In this document: in pieces, positions 15,930 through 26,143 of the stretch
Position numbering within the stretch: position 1 is the stretch's first letter
Layout of the letters: each line of letters opens with the position of its first letter
DNA from: Sphingomonas sanxanigenens DSM 19645 = NX02
GTDB lineage: Bacteria > Pseudomonadota > Alphaproteobacteria > Sphingomonadales > Sphingomonadaceae
DNA: 64,000 nt
Direction: 5' to 3'
NCBI RefSeq assembly: GCF_000512205.2
Contig: NZ_CP006644.1
Location: forward strand, 124,001 to 188,000
Made by a program: the position numbers and the translations under genes
Notes under the pieces: generated by a model
What the model was told of the DNA's origin: nothing
Databases searched by the model: none
The model's input: only the letters and a program-made list of their open reading frames with translations

Positions 15930-16546
15930 TGATCGCCCGCCGCCTCCGCCCGCTCGGATGGGCTCTCGCCATCGGTACCGCCGCGGTCAGCTTCTACCTC
16001 GTCTCGCTGCGCGTCGCCTCCGAACGCGGCGCGCTGGAGAAGGTCGAGCGCGAGATCACCGGTACGCAGCACGACATCCGCCAGCTGCAGACCGAGCTGA
16101 AGACGCGCGCCAGCATGCGTCAGCTCGAGCGCTGGAATGGCGACGTGCTTGCGCTGTCCGCGCCCAGCGCTGCCCAGTATCTCGAAGTCGCGCAGCTTGC
16201 GCGGGTCGATGCGCTGCCGGATGGCGATCCCGCGCAGCTCAACATCCCGCAGACGGTGCGGCTGGCTTCCTATGAGCCAGCGCTTGCCGCGCCCGCCGTC
16301 GTCGCGACGTCAGCCGCCGCGCCGAAGCCCGTCGCGCCGCCGCCGGTCACCGCGACGCGGACCGCCGAGGCCGATCTGCCGCCGCCGACGCGCGTGGCGA
16401 GGGTGGATGACGCGGCGGCCGCCGCCCGGCGGCGCCAGCGCGGCGAGATGCTCGCGCGCCGGCTGGTCGATGGTTCGGGCGAGATGGGCCGCGTCGCGAT
16501 GCGCGATCCCGCGCGTATTCCTGCCGTGGCGCCCGCCCGGCGATGA
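15926..16546 (+). CDS. ftsL: Cell division protein FtsL
   Basis: A 206-residue bitopic membrane protein. One transmembrane helix near residues 12-30 (GWALAIGTAAVSFYLVSLRV) is followed by a heptad-like coiled coil (about 35-70), as in FtsL, which joins FtsB and FtsQ at the septum. The C-terminal half is a proline/alanine-rich extension that makes the protein roughly twice the length of E. coli FtsL. Identification rests on topology and on its place between rsmH and ftsI, with ATGA overlaps on both sides. Confidence 0.85.
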   Translation: MMIARRLRPLGWALAIGTAAVSFYLVSLRVASERGALEKVEREITGTQHDIRQLQTELKTRASMRQLERWNGDVLALSAPSAAQYLEVAQLARVDALPDGDPAQLNIPQTVRLASYEPALAAPAVVATSAAAPKPVAPPPVTATRTAEADLPPPTRVARVDDAAAAARRRQRGEMLARRLVDGSGEMGRVAMRDPARIPAVAPARR

Positions 16547-18240
16547 CCACGCTAGTCGCCCGGCCCCAGCGCGCGCATCTTGCGGATCAGCGCCATCAGT
16601 CGGCTGCGGTCGCGCATTTCCGGCTGATGCTGCTGATGCTGCTGTTCATCGGCGCCGTCGGTGCGGTCAGCGTGCGGCTGGTGTGGCTGACCTTCGTCAG
16701 CGACGGCCCGTCGGCACGCGGCGCGATCGGCAGCGCGCCGGTGCGCGCAGATATCGTCGATCGCAACGGCGAGCCGCTGGCGCAGACCGTCGAGGCCTGG
16801 TCGATCGGCATCCACCCCAAGAAGGTGCTGGGTGACCGCAACGAACTGGCCGAGAAGCTGGCGGAGCTGATGCCCGAGCGCAGCGACGCCGAGTATCGGC
16901 GCATCCTCAATTCCAGGGTCAACTTCACCTATCTGCGTCGCCGCGCGCTTCCCGAACTGGTGGAGCAGGTCAACGCGCTGGGCGAGCCCGCGGTCGCGCT
17001 CGCGCGCGAGCCCGAGCGCTTCTATCCGCAGACCACCCTCGCCGCGCAGGTGCTCGGCTATACCAATCGCGACGGCAAGGGCGCGGCGGGGATGGAGCGC
17101 GTGCTCGACGAGCGGCTGAGCGATCCGGCGCTGCGCGGCAAGCCGGTGCAGCTTGCCATCGACATGCGCGTGCAGGCGGCGATGGAGAGCGAACTCTATG
17201 CCGCGATGCAGAAGCACAGCGCGCTGGGTGCGGCCGGCCTGATCCTCGACGTGGATACCGGAGAGGTGGTCGCGATGGCCTCGATGCCGGTCTACAACCC
17301 GAACAAAGTACCCGCGATCCCCGCCGACGCGCAGGTCAGCCCGCTGCGCAACGCGGTGACGCAGAGCGTGTATGAGCTTGGCTCCACCTTCAAGCCGCTG
17401 ACCATCGCCGCGGCGCTGGATACCGGCGTGGTGCCCTCGCTCGCCAAGCGCTACGACGCGACCGCGCCGGTGCCGATCGGCCGCTTCCGCATCAAGGACG
17501 ATCACCCGCTCAACCGCTGGCTGAACATCCCCGAAACGCTCGTCCACAGCTCCAACATCGCGACTGCGCGCATCGCCGACGAGATGGGGCAGGCGCGCAT
17601 GGAAAAGCTGTTCCGCAGCGTCCATTTCGATGGCCCGCCCGATATCGAGCTGAAGGAGCGCGGCTCCTCGCTGTGGCCGGTCAACTGGGGCCGCGCGACG
17701 ACGCTGACCACCTCCTACGGCCACGGCATCGCGGTGACGCCGCTGCAGCTCGCCAGCGCTTATGCCGCGCTGGTCAATGGCGGCATCTGGCGGCCGGCGA
17801 CGCTCTACAAGATCGAACCGGGCAAGGCGCCCAAGGGCAGCCGCGTGTTCACCGCCGAGACCAGCGAGAAGATGCGCCATTTGCTGCGGCTGGTGGTGAC
17901 CGACGGCACCGGCCGCCGCGCCGATGCGCCGGGCTTCCGCGTCGGCGGCAAGACCGGCACCGCCGAAAAGGCGCAGGCGGGCGGCTATTCGCGCAGCCGC
18001 AACGTCTCCACCTTCGCCGCGGTCTTCCCGATGGACCGGCCGCGCTATGTGGTGATCGCGATGCTCGACGCGCCGGTCGGCACGTCGGACACCTATGGTT
18101 TCACCTCCGCAGCATGGACCGCCGCGCCGGTGATCTCGCGCACGATCGCGCGCGCCGGGCCGATGCTGGGCGTGCTGCCGGGCGCCGATCTCGACAACAG
18201 CGCGCTGCACGCGCTGCTGGGCAAGGACAAGGAGCACTGA
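16543..18240 (+). CDS. ftsI: Septal peptidoglycan D,D-transpeptidase (PBP3)
   Basis: A 565-residue class B penicillin-binding protein that cross-links septal peptidoglycan with FtsW. A single N-terminal membrane anchor (about 27-50) is followed by the pedestal domain. The transpeptidase domain has the SxxK motif in GSTFKPL (serine near residue 282), SSN in VHSSNIATARIA, and KTGT in GGKTGTAEKAQAGG (near 470). All catalytic motifs are intact. The stop codon shares its last base with the murE start. Confidence 0.96.
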   Translation: MTTLVARPQRAHLADQRHQSAAVAHFRLMLLMLLFIGAVGAVSVRLVWLTFVSDGPSARGAIGSAPVRADIVDRNGEPLAQTVEAWSIGIHPKKVLGDRNELAEKLAELMPERSDAEYRRILNSRVNFTYLRRRALPELVEQVNALGEPAVALAREPERFYPQTTLAAQVLGYTNRDGKGAAGMERVLDERLSDPALRGKPVQLAIDMRVQAAMESELYAAMQKHSALGAAGLILDVDTGEVVAMASMPVYNPNKVPAIPADAQVSPLRNAVTQSVYELGSTFKPLTIAAALDTGVVPSLAKRYDATAPVPIGRFRIKDDHPLNRWLNIPETLVHSSNIATARIADEMGQARMEKLFRSVHFDGPPDIELKERGSSLWPVNWGRATTLTTSYGHGIAVTPLQLASAYAALVNGGIWRPATLYKIEPGKAPKGSRVFTAETSEKMRHLLRLVVTDGTGRRADAPGFRVGGKTGTAEKAQAGGYSRSRNVSTFAAVFPMDRPRYVVIAMLDAPVGTSDTYGFTSAAWTAAPVISRTIARAGPMLGVLPGADLDNSALHALLGKDKEH

Positions 18241-19655
18241 TGAAACTGGGCGCGCTCACCGGCACCGGCGATGACGCGACCGTCACCGGCTTCGCGATCG
18301 ATCACCGCAAGGTGGCCGCGGGCACGGTGTTCGGCGCGTTCCCGGGCGCGCGCTTCAACGGCGAGGATTTCATCGCGGATGCGGTGCGGGCCGGGGCCGT
18401 CGCCATCGTCGCGCGACCCGGGGCGGCGGTCGCGGGCGCGGTCCACATCGCCGCTGCCGAGCCGCGCCAGGCGCTCGCCGCGCTGGCGGCGCGCTTCTTC
18501 GCGCCCTTTCCCGAAACCGCGGTCGCCGTCACCGGCACCAACGGCAAGACCTCCACGGTCGAGCTGACCCGCCAGCTCTGGCGGATGGCGGGGCGCCATG
18601 CGGCCTCGATCGGCACGCTGGGCGTCACCACCGCGGACGAGCAGGTCTCCACCGGCCTCACCACCCCGGACATCGTCACCTTCCTCAGCAACGTCGCGGG
18701 GCTGCGGCGCGAGGGCGTGACGCACCTCGCCTTCGAGGCGTCCTCGCACGGCCTTTCGCAATATCGCACCGAAGGGCTGCCGGTCGCGGCCGCGGCGTTC
18801 ACCAACCTCAGCCGCGACCATCTCGACTATCACGGCACCATGGCGGCCTATCTCGACGCCAAGCTGCGGCTGTTCACCGAGGTGGTGGAGCCGAGCGGCA
18901 CGGCGGTGATCTGGGCGGATGACGGCGCGTCGTCCGCAGTCGAATCCGCGGCCAGCGAGCGGGGGCTCCGGCGGCTGACGGTGGGCGAGAAGGGCGAGGG
19001 GCTCCGGCTCGTCGGCCGCTCGCCCACCCAGCTGGGCCAGACGTTGCAGATCGAGGTGGAGGGCAGGCCCTTCACCGTGAAGCTGCCGTTGATCGGTGCC
19101 TATCAGGCGGCCAACGCGCTGGTTTCCGCCGGGCTGGTGATCGCCACCGGCGGCGACGTGCCGACCACGCTCGCCAACCTCGCGCGGGTGCAGCCGGTAC
19201 GCGGCCGGCTGGAGCGCGCGACGATCACGCGCGCCGGCGCGCCGGTCTATATCGACTATGCCCATACCCCCGACGCGATCGAGGCCGCCATCGCCGCGCT
19301 GCGTCCGCATGCGAAGGGCCGGCTGATCATCCTCGTCGGCGCGGGCGGGGATCGTGACACGGGCAAGCGCCCCGAAATGGGCGCGGTGGCGACGCGGCTG
19401 GCCGACAGGGTGATCGTGACCGACGACAATCCCCGCAGCGAGGATCCCGCGGCGATCCGCGCGGCGATCATGGCGGCCGCACCCGGTGCGACCGAGATCG
19501 GCGATCGCCGCGAGGCCATCGCCGCGGCGGTGGCCGACGCGGGCGCGGACGATATCGTCCTCGTCGCCGGCAAGGGGCATGAGCAGGGGCAGATCGTCGG
19601 CGATCTGGTGCTGCCGTTCGATGATGTTCAGGTCGCGCGCGAGGTGGCGGCGTGA
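18240..19655 (+). CDS. murE: UDP-MurNAc-L-Ala-D-Glu:meso-diaminopimelate ligase
   Basis: A 471-residue Mur ligase that adds meso-diaminopimelate, the third residue of the stem peptide. ATP-binding GTNGKTSTVELTRQ lies near residue 98, the central domain has NLSRDHLDYHGTM, and the C-terminal domain has the DDNPRSED motif (about 394) that selects meso-DAP rather than lysine. It is about 20 residues shorter than E. coli MurE at the N-terminus. The ATG overlaps the ftsI stop by one base (TGATG). A 140-base repeat element separates it from murF. Confidence 0.96.
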   Translation: MKLGALTGTGDDATVTGFAIDHRKVAAGTVFGAFPGARFNGEDFIADAVRAGAVAIVARPGAAVAGAVHIAAAEPRQALAALAARFFAPFPETAVAVTGTNGKTSTVELTRQLWRMAGRHAASIGTLGVTTADEQVSTGLTTPDIVTFLSNVAGLRREGVTHLAFEASSHGLSQYRTEGLPVAAAAFTNLSRDHLDYHGTMAAYLDAKLRLFTEVVEPSGTAVIWADDGASSAVESAASERGLRRLTVGEKGEGLRLVGRSPTQLGQTLQIEVEGRPFTVKLPLIGAYQAANALVSAGLVIATGGDVPTTLANLARVQPVRGRLERATITRAGAPVYIDYAHTPDAIEAAIAALRPHAKGRLIILVGAGGDRDTGKRPEMGAVATRLADRVIVTDDNPRSEDPAAIRAAIMAAAPGATEIGDRREAIAAAVADAGADDIVLVAGKGHEQGQIVGDLVLPFDDVQVAREVAA

Positions 19656-19673
19656 GCGGGGCTGTCTTCTTTA

Positions 19674-19813
19674 CCCCCTCCCCTTCAGGGGAGGGGTTGG
19701 GGTGGGGGCGAGCACAGCGCGCTTCCGCGCAAGCGGAAACAACGGCGCCGCCGGGGGCATTGAGCCCCCGCCGCCGCTTCCCCACCCCTTCCCCCTCCCC
19801 TGAAGGGGAGGGG
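19674..19813. repeat. Inverted pair of REP-like palindromes inside the dcw operon
   Basis: Each end carries the hairpin CCCCTCCCC-TTCA/TGAA-GGGGAGGGG, and the inner flanks GGGGTTGGGGTGGGG and CCCCACCCCTT are also complementary. The whole element could form one very long stem around a central region that itself contains small hairpins, such as GGGGGC-ATTGA-GCCCCC. The terminal hairpin is the same sequence as the unit at 205-227. It is the only sizeable gap in the otherwise overlapping mraZ-ftsA gene run. Confidence 0.85.
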
Positions 19814-19854
19814 CTTTGCAGCGCACCTCATCAGAGGCACGGAGGGATCGTCCC

Positions 19855-21297
19855 ATGACGCCGCTGTGGACCGCGTTCGAGATCGCATCCGTTACCGACG
19901 GCGAGGTGCATGGCGGTTTTTCCGCCACCGGCGTCGCGTTCGATTCGCGTGAGGTCGGCCCCGGCGACCTGTTCGTCGCGCTCGCCGGCGAGAACACCGA
20001 TGGCCACCGCTTCGTCGACCAGGCGTTCGCGCAAGGGGCGGCGGGCGCCATCGTCAGCCGGCCGATCGCGCAGCCGCACGTGCTGGTGAACGACGTCACC
20101 GCTGCGCTCAGCGCGATCGACGCGCGGCCGCATGTGCTGGTGCGCGATACGATGACGGCGCTCAACGAGCTCGGCGCGGCGTCGCGCGCACGCTCGGCGG
20201 GCAGGATCGCCGGCGTCACCGGCTCGGTCGGCAAGACCGGCACCAAGGAGGCCCTGTTCCAGGCGCTCGATCGCGCTGCGCCCGGGCTCGCCCACCGCTC
20301 GGTCAAATCCTACAACAACCACACCGGCGTGCCGCTCAGCCTCGCCCGCATGCCGCGCGAGGCGCACTATGGCGTGTTCGAGATGGGCATGAACCATGCC
20401 GGCGAACTCGCCGCGCTCACCCGCCTGGTGCGTCCGCACGTCGCGCTGGTCACCGCCATCGCCCCCGCGCACGCCGCCTATTTCTCGGGCGAGGAGGAAA
20501 TCGCCGACGCCAAGGGCGAGATCTTCGAAGGCCTGGAGCCCGGCGGCATCGCGATCATTCCGTTCGACAGCCCGCATCGCGATCGGCTGCTCGCCAAGGC
20601 GCGCCGGCATGCCGGCACGATCTGGACCTTCGGCCGCGGCGAGGGCGCGGATGTCCGTGCGCTCTCTTCGGCGCGCACCGATCGCGGCACCGCCGTCGTC
20701 GCGCGGCTGCCGGGTGGCGAGCTGCGCTACACCGTCGCGGCGCCGGGCGATCACTGGGTCTCCAACTCGCTGGCAGTGCTGGCCGCGGTCGAGGCGCTGG
20801 GCGGGGATCTGGCCGCCGCCGGCCTCGCGCTCGCCGAGATGGAAGGGCTGGCGGGGCGCGGCGCCCGCTCGCGGGTGGCGGTCGATGGCGGCGAGGCGCT
20901 GGTGATCGACGAGAGCTACAACGCCAATCCCACCTCGATGACCGCGACGATCCGCCAACTCGGCGAGGAACCGGCCAAGCGCCGGGTCGCGGTGCTCGGC
21001 GGGATGCGCGAGCTGGGTGCAAAAAGCGACGACTATCATGCAGCACTCGTCGGCCCGCTGCTGGCGGCGGGCGTGGACTATGCACTTCTTGTCGGCGAGG
21101 AGATGGCGCCCCTCGCATCGAGGCTTGAGGGCAGCGTCGATTTCGACCATGTGCCCGACGCCGCTGCCGCGCGCGAGCGCCTGCTCGTCAGGATTCGTCC
21201 CGGGGACGCGGTTCTCGTCAAGGGTAGCAACGCCATCGGGCTCGCGCGTCTCGTGGAGGCCATGACCTCCGGAGCGATGGCGGGTGGGAAGACCTGA
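19855..21297 (+). CDS. murF: UDP-MurNAc-tripeptide:D-Ala-D-Ala ligase
   Basis: A 480-residue Mur ligase that adds D-Ala-D-Ala to complete the pentapeptide. Domain 1 shows [27 protein letters not shown], the ATP site is [15 protein letters not shown] (near 119), then [13 protein letters not shown] and [11 protein letters not shown] in the C-terminal domain. The ATG at 19855 has GGAGGG about 8 bases upstream. It is followed five bases later by mraY. The repeat element upstream means it is not translationally coupled to murE, unlike the other joins. Confidence 0.96.
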   Translation: MTPLWTAFEIASVTDGEVHGGFSATGVAFDSREVGPGDLFVALAGENTDGHRFVDQAFAQGAAGAIVSRPIAQPHVLVNDVTAALSAIDARPHVLVRDTMTALNELGAASRARSAGRIAGVTGSVGKTGTKEALFQALDRAAPGLAHRSVKSYNNHTGVPLSLARMPREAHYGVFEMGMNHAGELAALTRLVRPHVALVTAIAPAHAAYFSGEEEIADAKGEIFEGLEPGGIAIIPFDSPHRDRLLAKARRHAGTIWTFGRGEGADVRALSSARTDRGTAVVARLPGGELRYTVAAPGDHWVSNSLAVLAAVEALGGDLAAAGLALAEMEGLAGRGARSRVAVDGGEALVIDESYNANPTSMTATIRQLGEEPAKRRVAVLGGMRELGAKSDDYHAALVGPLLAAGVDYALLVGEEMAPLASRLEGSVDFDHVPDAAAARERLLVRIRPGDAVLVKGSNAIGLARLVEAMTSGAMAGGKT

Positions 21298-21301
21298 ACA
21301 C

Positions 21302-22372
21302 ATGCTCTATCTGATCGCCGAACATCTGGGCTTTCCGGGTGTCCTCAACCTGATCCGCTATCTGAGCTTCCGCACCGGGGGCGCGGTGGCGACCGCGCTG
21401 CTGATCGGCCTGATCATCGGCCCGAAGTTCATCGGCTGGCTGCGGCTGCGCCAGGGCAAGGGCCAGCCGATCCGCGAGGATGGCCCGCAGACCCACCTCG
21501 CCAAGCGCGGCACCCCGACGATGGGCGGGCTGATGATCCTGACCGCGCTCAGCATCTCGGTGCTGCTGTGGATGGACCTTGCGAACAGCTTCACCTGGGT
21601 GTGCCTGTTCGTGACGCTGGCGTTCGGCTCGATCGGCTTCCTCGACGATTATGACAAGGTCACCAAGGCAAGCCACAAGGGGCTTTCCAGCCGGATCCGG
21701 CTGCTGCTGGAGTTCGCGGTGGCGGGCTTCGCGAGCTGGCTGGTGATCCGCCAGATCGGCACCGAACTCTATCTGCCCTTCATGACCGGCGTCTCGATCG
21801 ACCTCGGCTGGTTCTACATCGCCTTTGCGGCGTTCACGATCGTGGCGTTCGGCAACGCGGTGAACCTGACCGACGGGCTCGACGGCCTCGCGACGATGCC
21901 GGTGATCATCGCCTCGGTGGCGTTCCTGATCATCGTCTATCTCGTCGGCAACGTCCGCTTCGCCGCCTATCTCGGCATCCCGCACGTGCCGGGCGCGGGT
22001 GACCTCGCGATCTTCTGCGGCGCGATCATCGGTGCCGGGCTTGCCTTCCTGTGGTTCAATGCGCCGCCGGCGGCGGTGTTCATGGGCGATACCGGCAGCC
22101 TCGCGCTGGGCGGCGCGCTGGGCGCGATCGCCGTCACCTCGCACCATGAGATCGTGCTCGGCATCATCGGCGGCCTCTTCGTGGTCGAGGCGATGTCGGT
22201 GATCATCCAGGTGTTCTACTACAAGCGCACCGGCAAGCGCATCTTCCTGATGGCGCCGATCCACCACCATTTCGAGAAGATGGGCTGGGCCGAGCCCACC
22301 GTCGTGATCCGCTTCTGGATCATCGCGCTGATCCTGGCGCTGGCCGGTCTCTCGACGCTCAAGATCCGGTGA
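21302..22372 (+). CDS. mraY: Phospho-MurNAc-pentapeptide translocase (lipid I synthase)
   Basis: A 356-residue membrane enzyme with about ten transmembrane helices that joins phospho-MurNAc-pentapeptide to undecaprenyl phosphate. Family motifs are intact: [15 protein letters not shown] near the start, FLDDYDKV with the catalytic aspartates, [13 protein letters not shown], and [15 protein letters not shown] at the C-terminus. Length equals the usual 360. Its stop overlaps the GTG start of murD. Confidence 0.97.
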   Translation: MLYLIAEHLGFPGVLNLIRYLSFRTGGAVATALLIGLIIGPKFIGWLRLRQGKGQPIREDGPQTHLAKRGTPTMGGLMILTALSISVLLWMDLANSFTWVCLFVTLAFGSIGFLDDYDKVTKASHKGLSSRIRLLLEFAVAGFASWLVIRQIGTELYLPFMTGVSIDLGWFYIAFAAFTIVAFGNAVNLTDGLDGLATMPVIIASVAFLIIVYLVGNVRFAAYLGIPHVPGAGDLAIFCGAIIGAGLAFLWFNAPPAAVFMGDTGSLALGGALGAIAVTSHHEIVLGIIGGLFVVEAMSVIIQVFYYKRTGKRIFLMAPIHHHFEKMGWAEPTVVIRFWIIALILALAGLSTLKIR

Positions 22373-23772
22373 TCGCCAGCCCCGCCTTTCGCGGCAAACG
22401 CTATGCGGTTCTCGGGCTGGCACGCTCGGGCCTCGCGACCGTGCGCGCGCTGCTGGAAAGCGGGGCGGAGGTCGTGGCGTGGGATAGCCGCGCCGAGGCG
22501 CGGGAAGCGGTGCTTTCTTCCCCCTCTCCCCTGCGGGGAGAGGGGCAGTCGCGCTTGGCCTCCGAGCCTGCCGACAGCCCCCTCTCCCTGTCATCGCTGC
22601 GCGATGACGGTCCCTCCCCCCGGAGGGGGGAGGGTTTGGTGCTCGCCGACCCAATGGCCATCGATCTCGGCGGCTTCGATGGCCTCGTCGTCTCCCCCGG
22701 CGTGCCGATCAACCGCCATCCGATCGCCGCCAGGGCGCGCGAGGCGGGGGTGCCGCTGATCGGCGATATCGAACTGTTCGCACAGGCGCGCGCCGCGCTG
22801 CCGCCGCATCGCGTGGTCGGCATCACCGGCACCAACGGCAAGTCGACGACCACCGCGCTGGTCCATCATATCTGCGAGACCGCGGGGCTGCCGGCCCTGA
22901 TGGGCGGCAATATCGGCGTGCCGATCCTGTCGCGCGATCCGCTGCAGCCCAACCCCAAGGGCAGCGGCGTCTATGTGCTCGAACTCTCGAGCTACCAGAT
23001 CGACCTCACCACCAGCCTCGATTGCGACGTGGCCGTGCTGCTCAACATCACCCCCGATCATCTCGATCGCTATCTCGACTTCGCCGACTATGCGGCGTCG
23101 AAGGCGCGGCTGTTCCAGCTGCAGTCGAAGGCGAGCGTGGCGGTGATCGCCACCGAGGATGATCCGAGCCGCGCGATCGCGGCGCACGTCAACCACCGGC
23201 TGGTCCGCGTCGCTTCCACCGAGATCACCGATCAGTCGCGCTGGCCCAGCCTCCAGGGGCCGCACAACGCGCAGAACGCCGCCGCGGCGATCGCGGTCGC
23301 GCGCGCGCTGAACATCGCCGATGCGGTCATCGAAGCGGCACTGGAAACCTATCCCGGCCTGCCGCATCGCATGGAGCGGGTGGCGGAGCGGGACGGCGTG
23401 CTGTTCGTCAACGACAGCAAGGCGACCAACCCCACCTCGACCGCGCCGGCGCTCGCCGCCTATCCGGCGGTGCACTGGATTCTCGGCGGGCAGGCCAAGA
23501 CCGACGAGCTGGATGCATGCGCGCCGTGGTTCGGCCATGTCCGCGCCGCCTACACGATCGGCGAGGCGGGGACGCTGTTCCAGAAGCTGCTCGGCCCGCA
23601 CATGAAGGTCGAGGATTGCGAGATGCTGTGCGAGGCGGTGAAGCGCGCCGCGGCGGCGGCGGCCCCGGGGGAAACGGTGCTGCTGAGTCCGGCCTGCGCC
23701 TCGTTCGACCAGTTCAGGGACTATGAAGCGCGCGGCGATGCCTTCCGCGCCGCAGTGGGGGCGCTGAAATGA
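22369..23772 (+). CDS. murD: UDP-MurNAc-L-Ala:D-glutamate ligase with an in-frame repeat insertion
   Basis: A 467-residue Mur ligase that adds D-glutamate. The Rossmann-like domain starts [14 protein letters not shown], the ATP loop is [15 protein letters not shown] (near 153), and [11 protein letters not shown] and [15 protein letters not shown] follow, so the catalytic parts are intact. Residues about 50-89 are an extra serine/proline/arginine-rich stretch encoded by palindromic repeats (22516-22635). It falls in a loop of domain 1, just after the strand VVAWDSR, where other MurD proteins are shorter. The insert keeps the frame (about 120 bases). GTG start, overlapping the mraY stop. Confidence 0.95.
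   Translation: MIASPAFRGKRYAVLGLARSGLATVRALLESGAEVVAWDSRAEAREAVLSSPSPLRGEGQSRLASEPADSPLSLSSLRDDGPSPRRGEGLVLADPMAIDLGGFDGLVVSPGVPINRHPIAARAREAGVPLIGDIELFAQARAALPPHRVVGITGTNGKSTTTALVHHICETAGLPALMGGNIGVPILSRDPLQPNPKGSGVYVLELSSYQIDLTTSLDCDVAVLLNITPDHLDRYLDFADYAASKARLFQLQSKASVAVIATEDDPSRAIAAHVNHRLVRVASTEITDQSRWPSLQGPHNAQNAAAAIAVARALNIADAVIEAALETYPGLPHRMERVAERDGVLFVNDSKATNPTSTAPALAAYPAVHWILGGQAKTDELDACAPWFGHVRAAYTIGEAGTLFQKLLGPHMKVEDCEMLCEAVKRAAAAAAPGETVLLSPACASFDQFRDYEARGDAFRAAVGALK
22516..22635. repeat. Palindromic repeat inserted in frame within murD
   Basis: Three hairpins are adjacent. The first is CCCCTCTCCCC-TGC-GGGGAGAGGGG at 22521-22545, a perfect 11-base stem. The second is TCATCGC-TGC-GCGATGA at 22591-22607. 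The third is CCCTCCCCCC-GGA-GGGGGGAGGG at 22612-22634. Composition and layout match the REP-like pairs at 205-485 and 19674-19813. It encodes about 40 residues, beginning [12 protein letters not shown] and ending SPRRGEG, with no stop codon. Confidence 0.85.
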
Positions 23773-25007
23773 GCACGACATCGGCACCCGGCCGCAAGAT
23801 CAGCGCCAAGCGCATCGGCGCAGCCGCCCGCACCATCGGCGGTCGTGGCGACAGCACACCGATCGGCGCCTGGTTCTGGGAGATCGATCGCGTGCTGCTG
23901 ACGATGGCGCTCGTGCTCATCGTCATGGGGCTGATCGCGGTCGCCTGTGCCTCGCCGGCGGCGTCGCAGCGCTATTCGGGCGGCGGCATCACCTACGCCC
24001 CGCTCCATTATTTCTGGCGCCAGCTCATCTGGGTGGTGCTGAGCCTGCCGGTGCTGGTCGGCGTGTCGATGATGTCGAAGAACGCCGCGCGGCGCTTTTC
24101 GCTGATCGGCGCAGGCGTGTTCACCCTGCTGCTCGCGGTGGTGCCGCTGATCGGCAGCGAGGTGAACGGCGCGGTGCGCTGGATCGGCCTGGGCTTCACG
24201 CAGTTCCAGCCCTCCGAATTCCTCAAGCCGCTGTTCGTCGTCTCGACGGCGTGGCTGCTCTCGCTCAAGGCCAAGGATCCCAGCCTGCCGGTGGCGCCGC
24301 TCAGCGGCCTCGCAACCGCGGCGATCGCGGTGGCGCTGATGCACCAGCCCGATCTCGGCCAGACCATCGTCTTCATGATCATGTGGTTCGCGCTGCTGAT
24401 GATCTCGGGCGTATCGGGCCGTGCGCTGGGCCTGCTCGTGGGGTCCGGCATCGGCGGGCTGATCGCCGCCTATTTCTTCTATCCGGTCGCGACCTTGCGC
24501 ATCAACGGCTGGCTCGGCATCGGCGCCGATGCGGGGCAGGCGGTGGATACCTACCAGACCGACATGGCCTATGCGACGCTGACCGCGGGCGGCTTCTTCG
24601 GCACCGGCCCCGGCGGCGGCACGATGAAGTTCAAGCTGCCCGAGGCGCATACCGACTATATCTTCTCGGTGATCGGCGAGGAATTCGGCCTCATCGCCTG
24701 CCTCGCGATCGCGCTGCTGTTCCTCGCGCTCGTCGTTCGCGTGTTCGTGAAGCTGCTGGACGAGGAGGATCCCTTCACCGTCCTCGCCGCGGCCGGCCTT
24801 ACCGTGCAGTTCGGCGCGCAGGCGCTGATCAACATCGCGGTCAACGTCCAGCTCGCCCCCTCCAAGGGCATGACCTTGCCGTTCATCTCCTATGGTGGCT
24901 CGTCGATGCTCGCCCTGTCGATGGGGTTCGGATTGCTGCTTGCATTCACCCGGCGAAATCCCTTTCTCACCCGCTCTCCCTATGTCGTGAAATGGAGCGG
25001 ACGATGA
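23769..25007 (+). CDS. ftsW: Septal peptidoglycan glycosyltransferase FtsW
   Basis: A 412-residue SEDS-family polymerase with about ten transmembrane helices that polymerises lipid II at the septum with FtsI. Motifs include WIGLGFTQFQPSEFLKPLFV, the extracellular-loop region GGGTMKFKLPEAHTDYIFSVIGEEFG and the C-terminal KGMTLPFISYGGSSMLALS. A cytoplasmic tail of about 45 residues precedes the first helix. The ATG overlaps the murD stop and its stop overlaps murG. Confidence 0.96.
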   Translation: MSTTSAPGRKISAKRIGAAARTIGGRGDSTPIGAWFWEIDRVLLTMALVLIVMGLIAVACASPAASQRYSGGGITYAPLHYFWRQLIWVVLSLPVLVGVSMMSKNAARRFSLIGAGVFTLLLAVVPLIGSEVNGAVRWIGLGFTQFQPSEFLKPLFVVSTAWLLSLKAKDPSLPVAPLSGLATAAIAVALMHQPDLGQTIVFMIMWFALLMISGVSGRALGLLVGSGIGGLIAAYFFYPVATLRINGWLGIGADAGQAVDTYQTDMAYATLTAGGFFGTGPGGGTMKFKLPEAHTDYIFSVIGEEFGLIACLAIALLFLALVVRVFVKLLDEEDPFTVLAAAGLTVQFGAQALINIAVNVQLAPSKGMTLPFISYGGSSMLALSMGFGLLLAFTRRNPFLTRSPYVVKWSGR

Positions 25008-26143
25008 CCGCCTCTCGCCACTATGTCCTCGCCGCCGGCGGCACCGGCGGCCATATGGTGCCGGCGCATGCGCTGGGCGCCGAGCTGATCGCCCGCGGCC
25101 ACAGCGTCGCGCTCGTCACCGATGAGCGCGGCGCACGCATCCCGGGCCTGTTCGAGGGCATGGCAACGCATGTCATGCCCGCCGGCCGCATCGCCGGCGG
25201 CCCGATCGGCTGGCTGCGCGCCGGCCGCTCGATCCTGGCCGGCCGGGCGATGGCGCGCGGGCTCAACCGGCAGGTGCGGCCCAGCGCCGTCATCGGCTTC
25301 GGCGGCTATCCGGCGCTGCCCGCGCTGCTCGCCGCGCTGAAGGATGGCGTGCCGGCGATGGTGCATGAACAGAATGCGATCCTCGGCCGCGTCAACCGGC
25401 TGCTCGCCGGTCGCGTCGATATCATCGCCACCGCCTATCCGGATGTGCAGCGGCTGAAGCCGGCGCATGCCGGCAAGGTCCGCCTCGTCGGCAATCCGGT
25501 GCGCAAGGAAGTGCTGGCACTGCGCGACGAGCCGTTCCCGGCGTTGACCGAGGATGGCCAGTTCCGCGTGCTGGTGACCGGCGGCAGCCAGGGTGCCACC
25601 ATTCTCTCGACGGTGGTGCCCGATGGCCTCGGCTTGCTGCCGCTTGGCCTGCGCCGCAACCTCAAGGTCGTGCAGCAGTGCCGGCCGGAGGATATCGAGG
25701 ATGTCCGCCGCCGCTACGCCGAACTCGGCATCGATGCGGAGCTGGCGACCTACATGCAGGACATGCCCGATCGGCTGCGCTGGTCGCAGCTCGTGATCGC
25801 GCGCGCCGGCGCGTCGACGATCGCCGAGCTGACCGTCGCCGGCCGCCCCGCGATCCTGATTCCGCTGCCTTCGGCGATGGACGATCACCAGACCGCGAAC
25901 GTCGTCGAGATCGTCGACGCCGGCGGTGCGCGCGCGATCGTGCAGAGCGTCTTCACCCCCGTGGAACTCGCCAAGCAGATCCAGAAGCTGGCCGGCGAAC
26001 CCGGCGCGCTCGCCGAGGCGGCGGCGCGGATGCGCGAATGCGGCCGCCCCGATGCGGCGTCGGCACTGGCGGACGTGGTCGAATCCTATGGCGTGACGGT
26101 GCGTGAAACCGCGCCGGCCCCGCGCGGGAGCGTCTACGCATGA
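25004..26143 (+). CDS. murG: Lipid II synthase (GlcNAc transferase MurG)
   Basis: A 379-residue GT28 glycosyltransferase that adds GlcNAc to lipid I on the inner face of the membrane. The first glycine loop is [16 protein letters not shown], then [29 protein letters not shown], the second loop VTGGSQGA, and the donor-binding [23 protein letters not shown]. All are typical. The ATG overlaps the ftsW stop, and the stop overlaps murC. Confidence 0.96.
   Translation: MTASRHYVLAAGGTGGHMVPAHALGAELIARGHSVALVTDERGARIPGLFEGMATHVMPAGRIAGGPIGWLRAGRSILAGRAMARGLNRQVRPSAVIGFGGYPALPALLAALKDGVPAMVHEQNAILGRVNRLLAGRVDIIATAYPDVQRLKPAHAGKVRLVGNPVRKEVLALRDEPFPALTEDGQFRVLVTGGSQGATILSTVVPDGLGLLPLGLRRNLKVVQQCRPEDIEDVRRRYAELGIDAELATYMQDMPDRLRWSQLVIARAGASTIAELTVAGRPAILIPLPSAMDDHQTANVVEIVDAGGARAIVQSVFTPVELAKQIQKLAGEPGALAEAAARMRECGRPDAASALADVVESYGVTVRETAPAPRGSVYA

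Noticed and set aside
22369-23772. murD as a pseudogene because of the repeat
   Set aside because: The frame is open throughout, all Mur ligase motifs are present, and no second murD is seen in the cluster.
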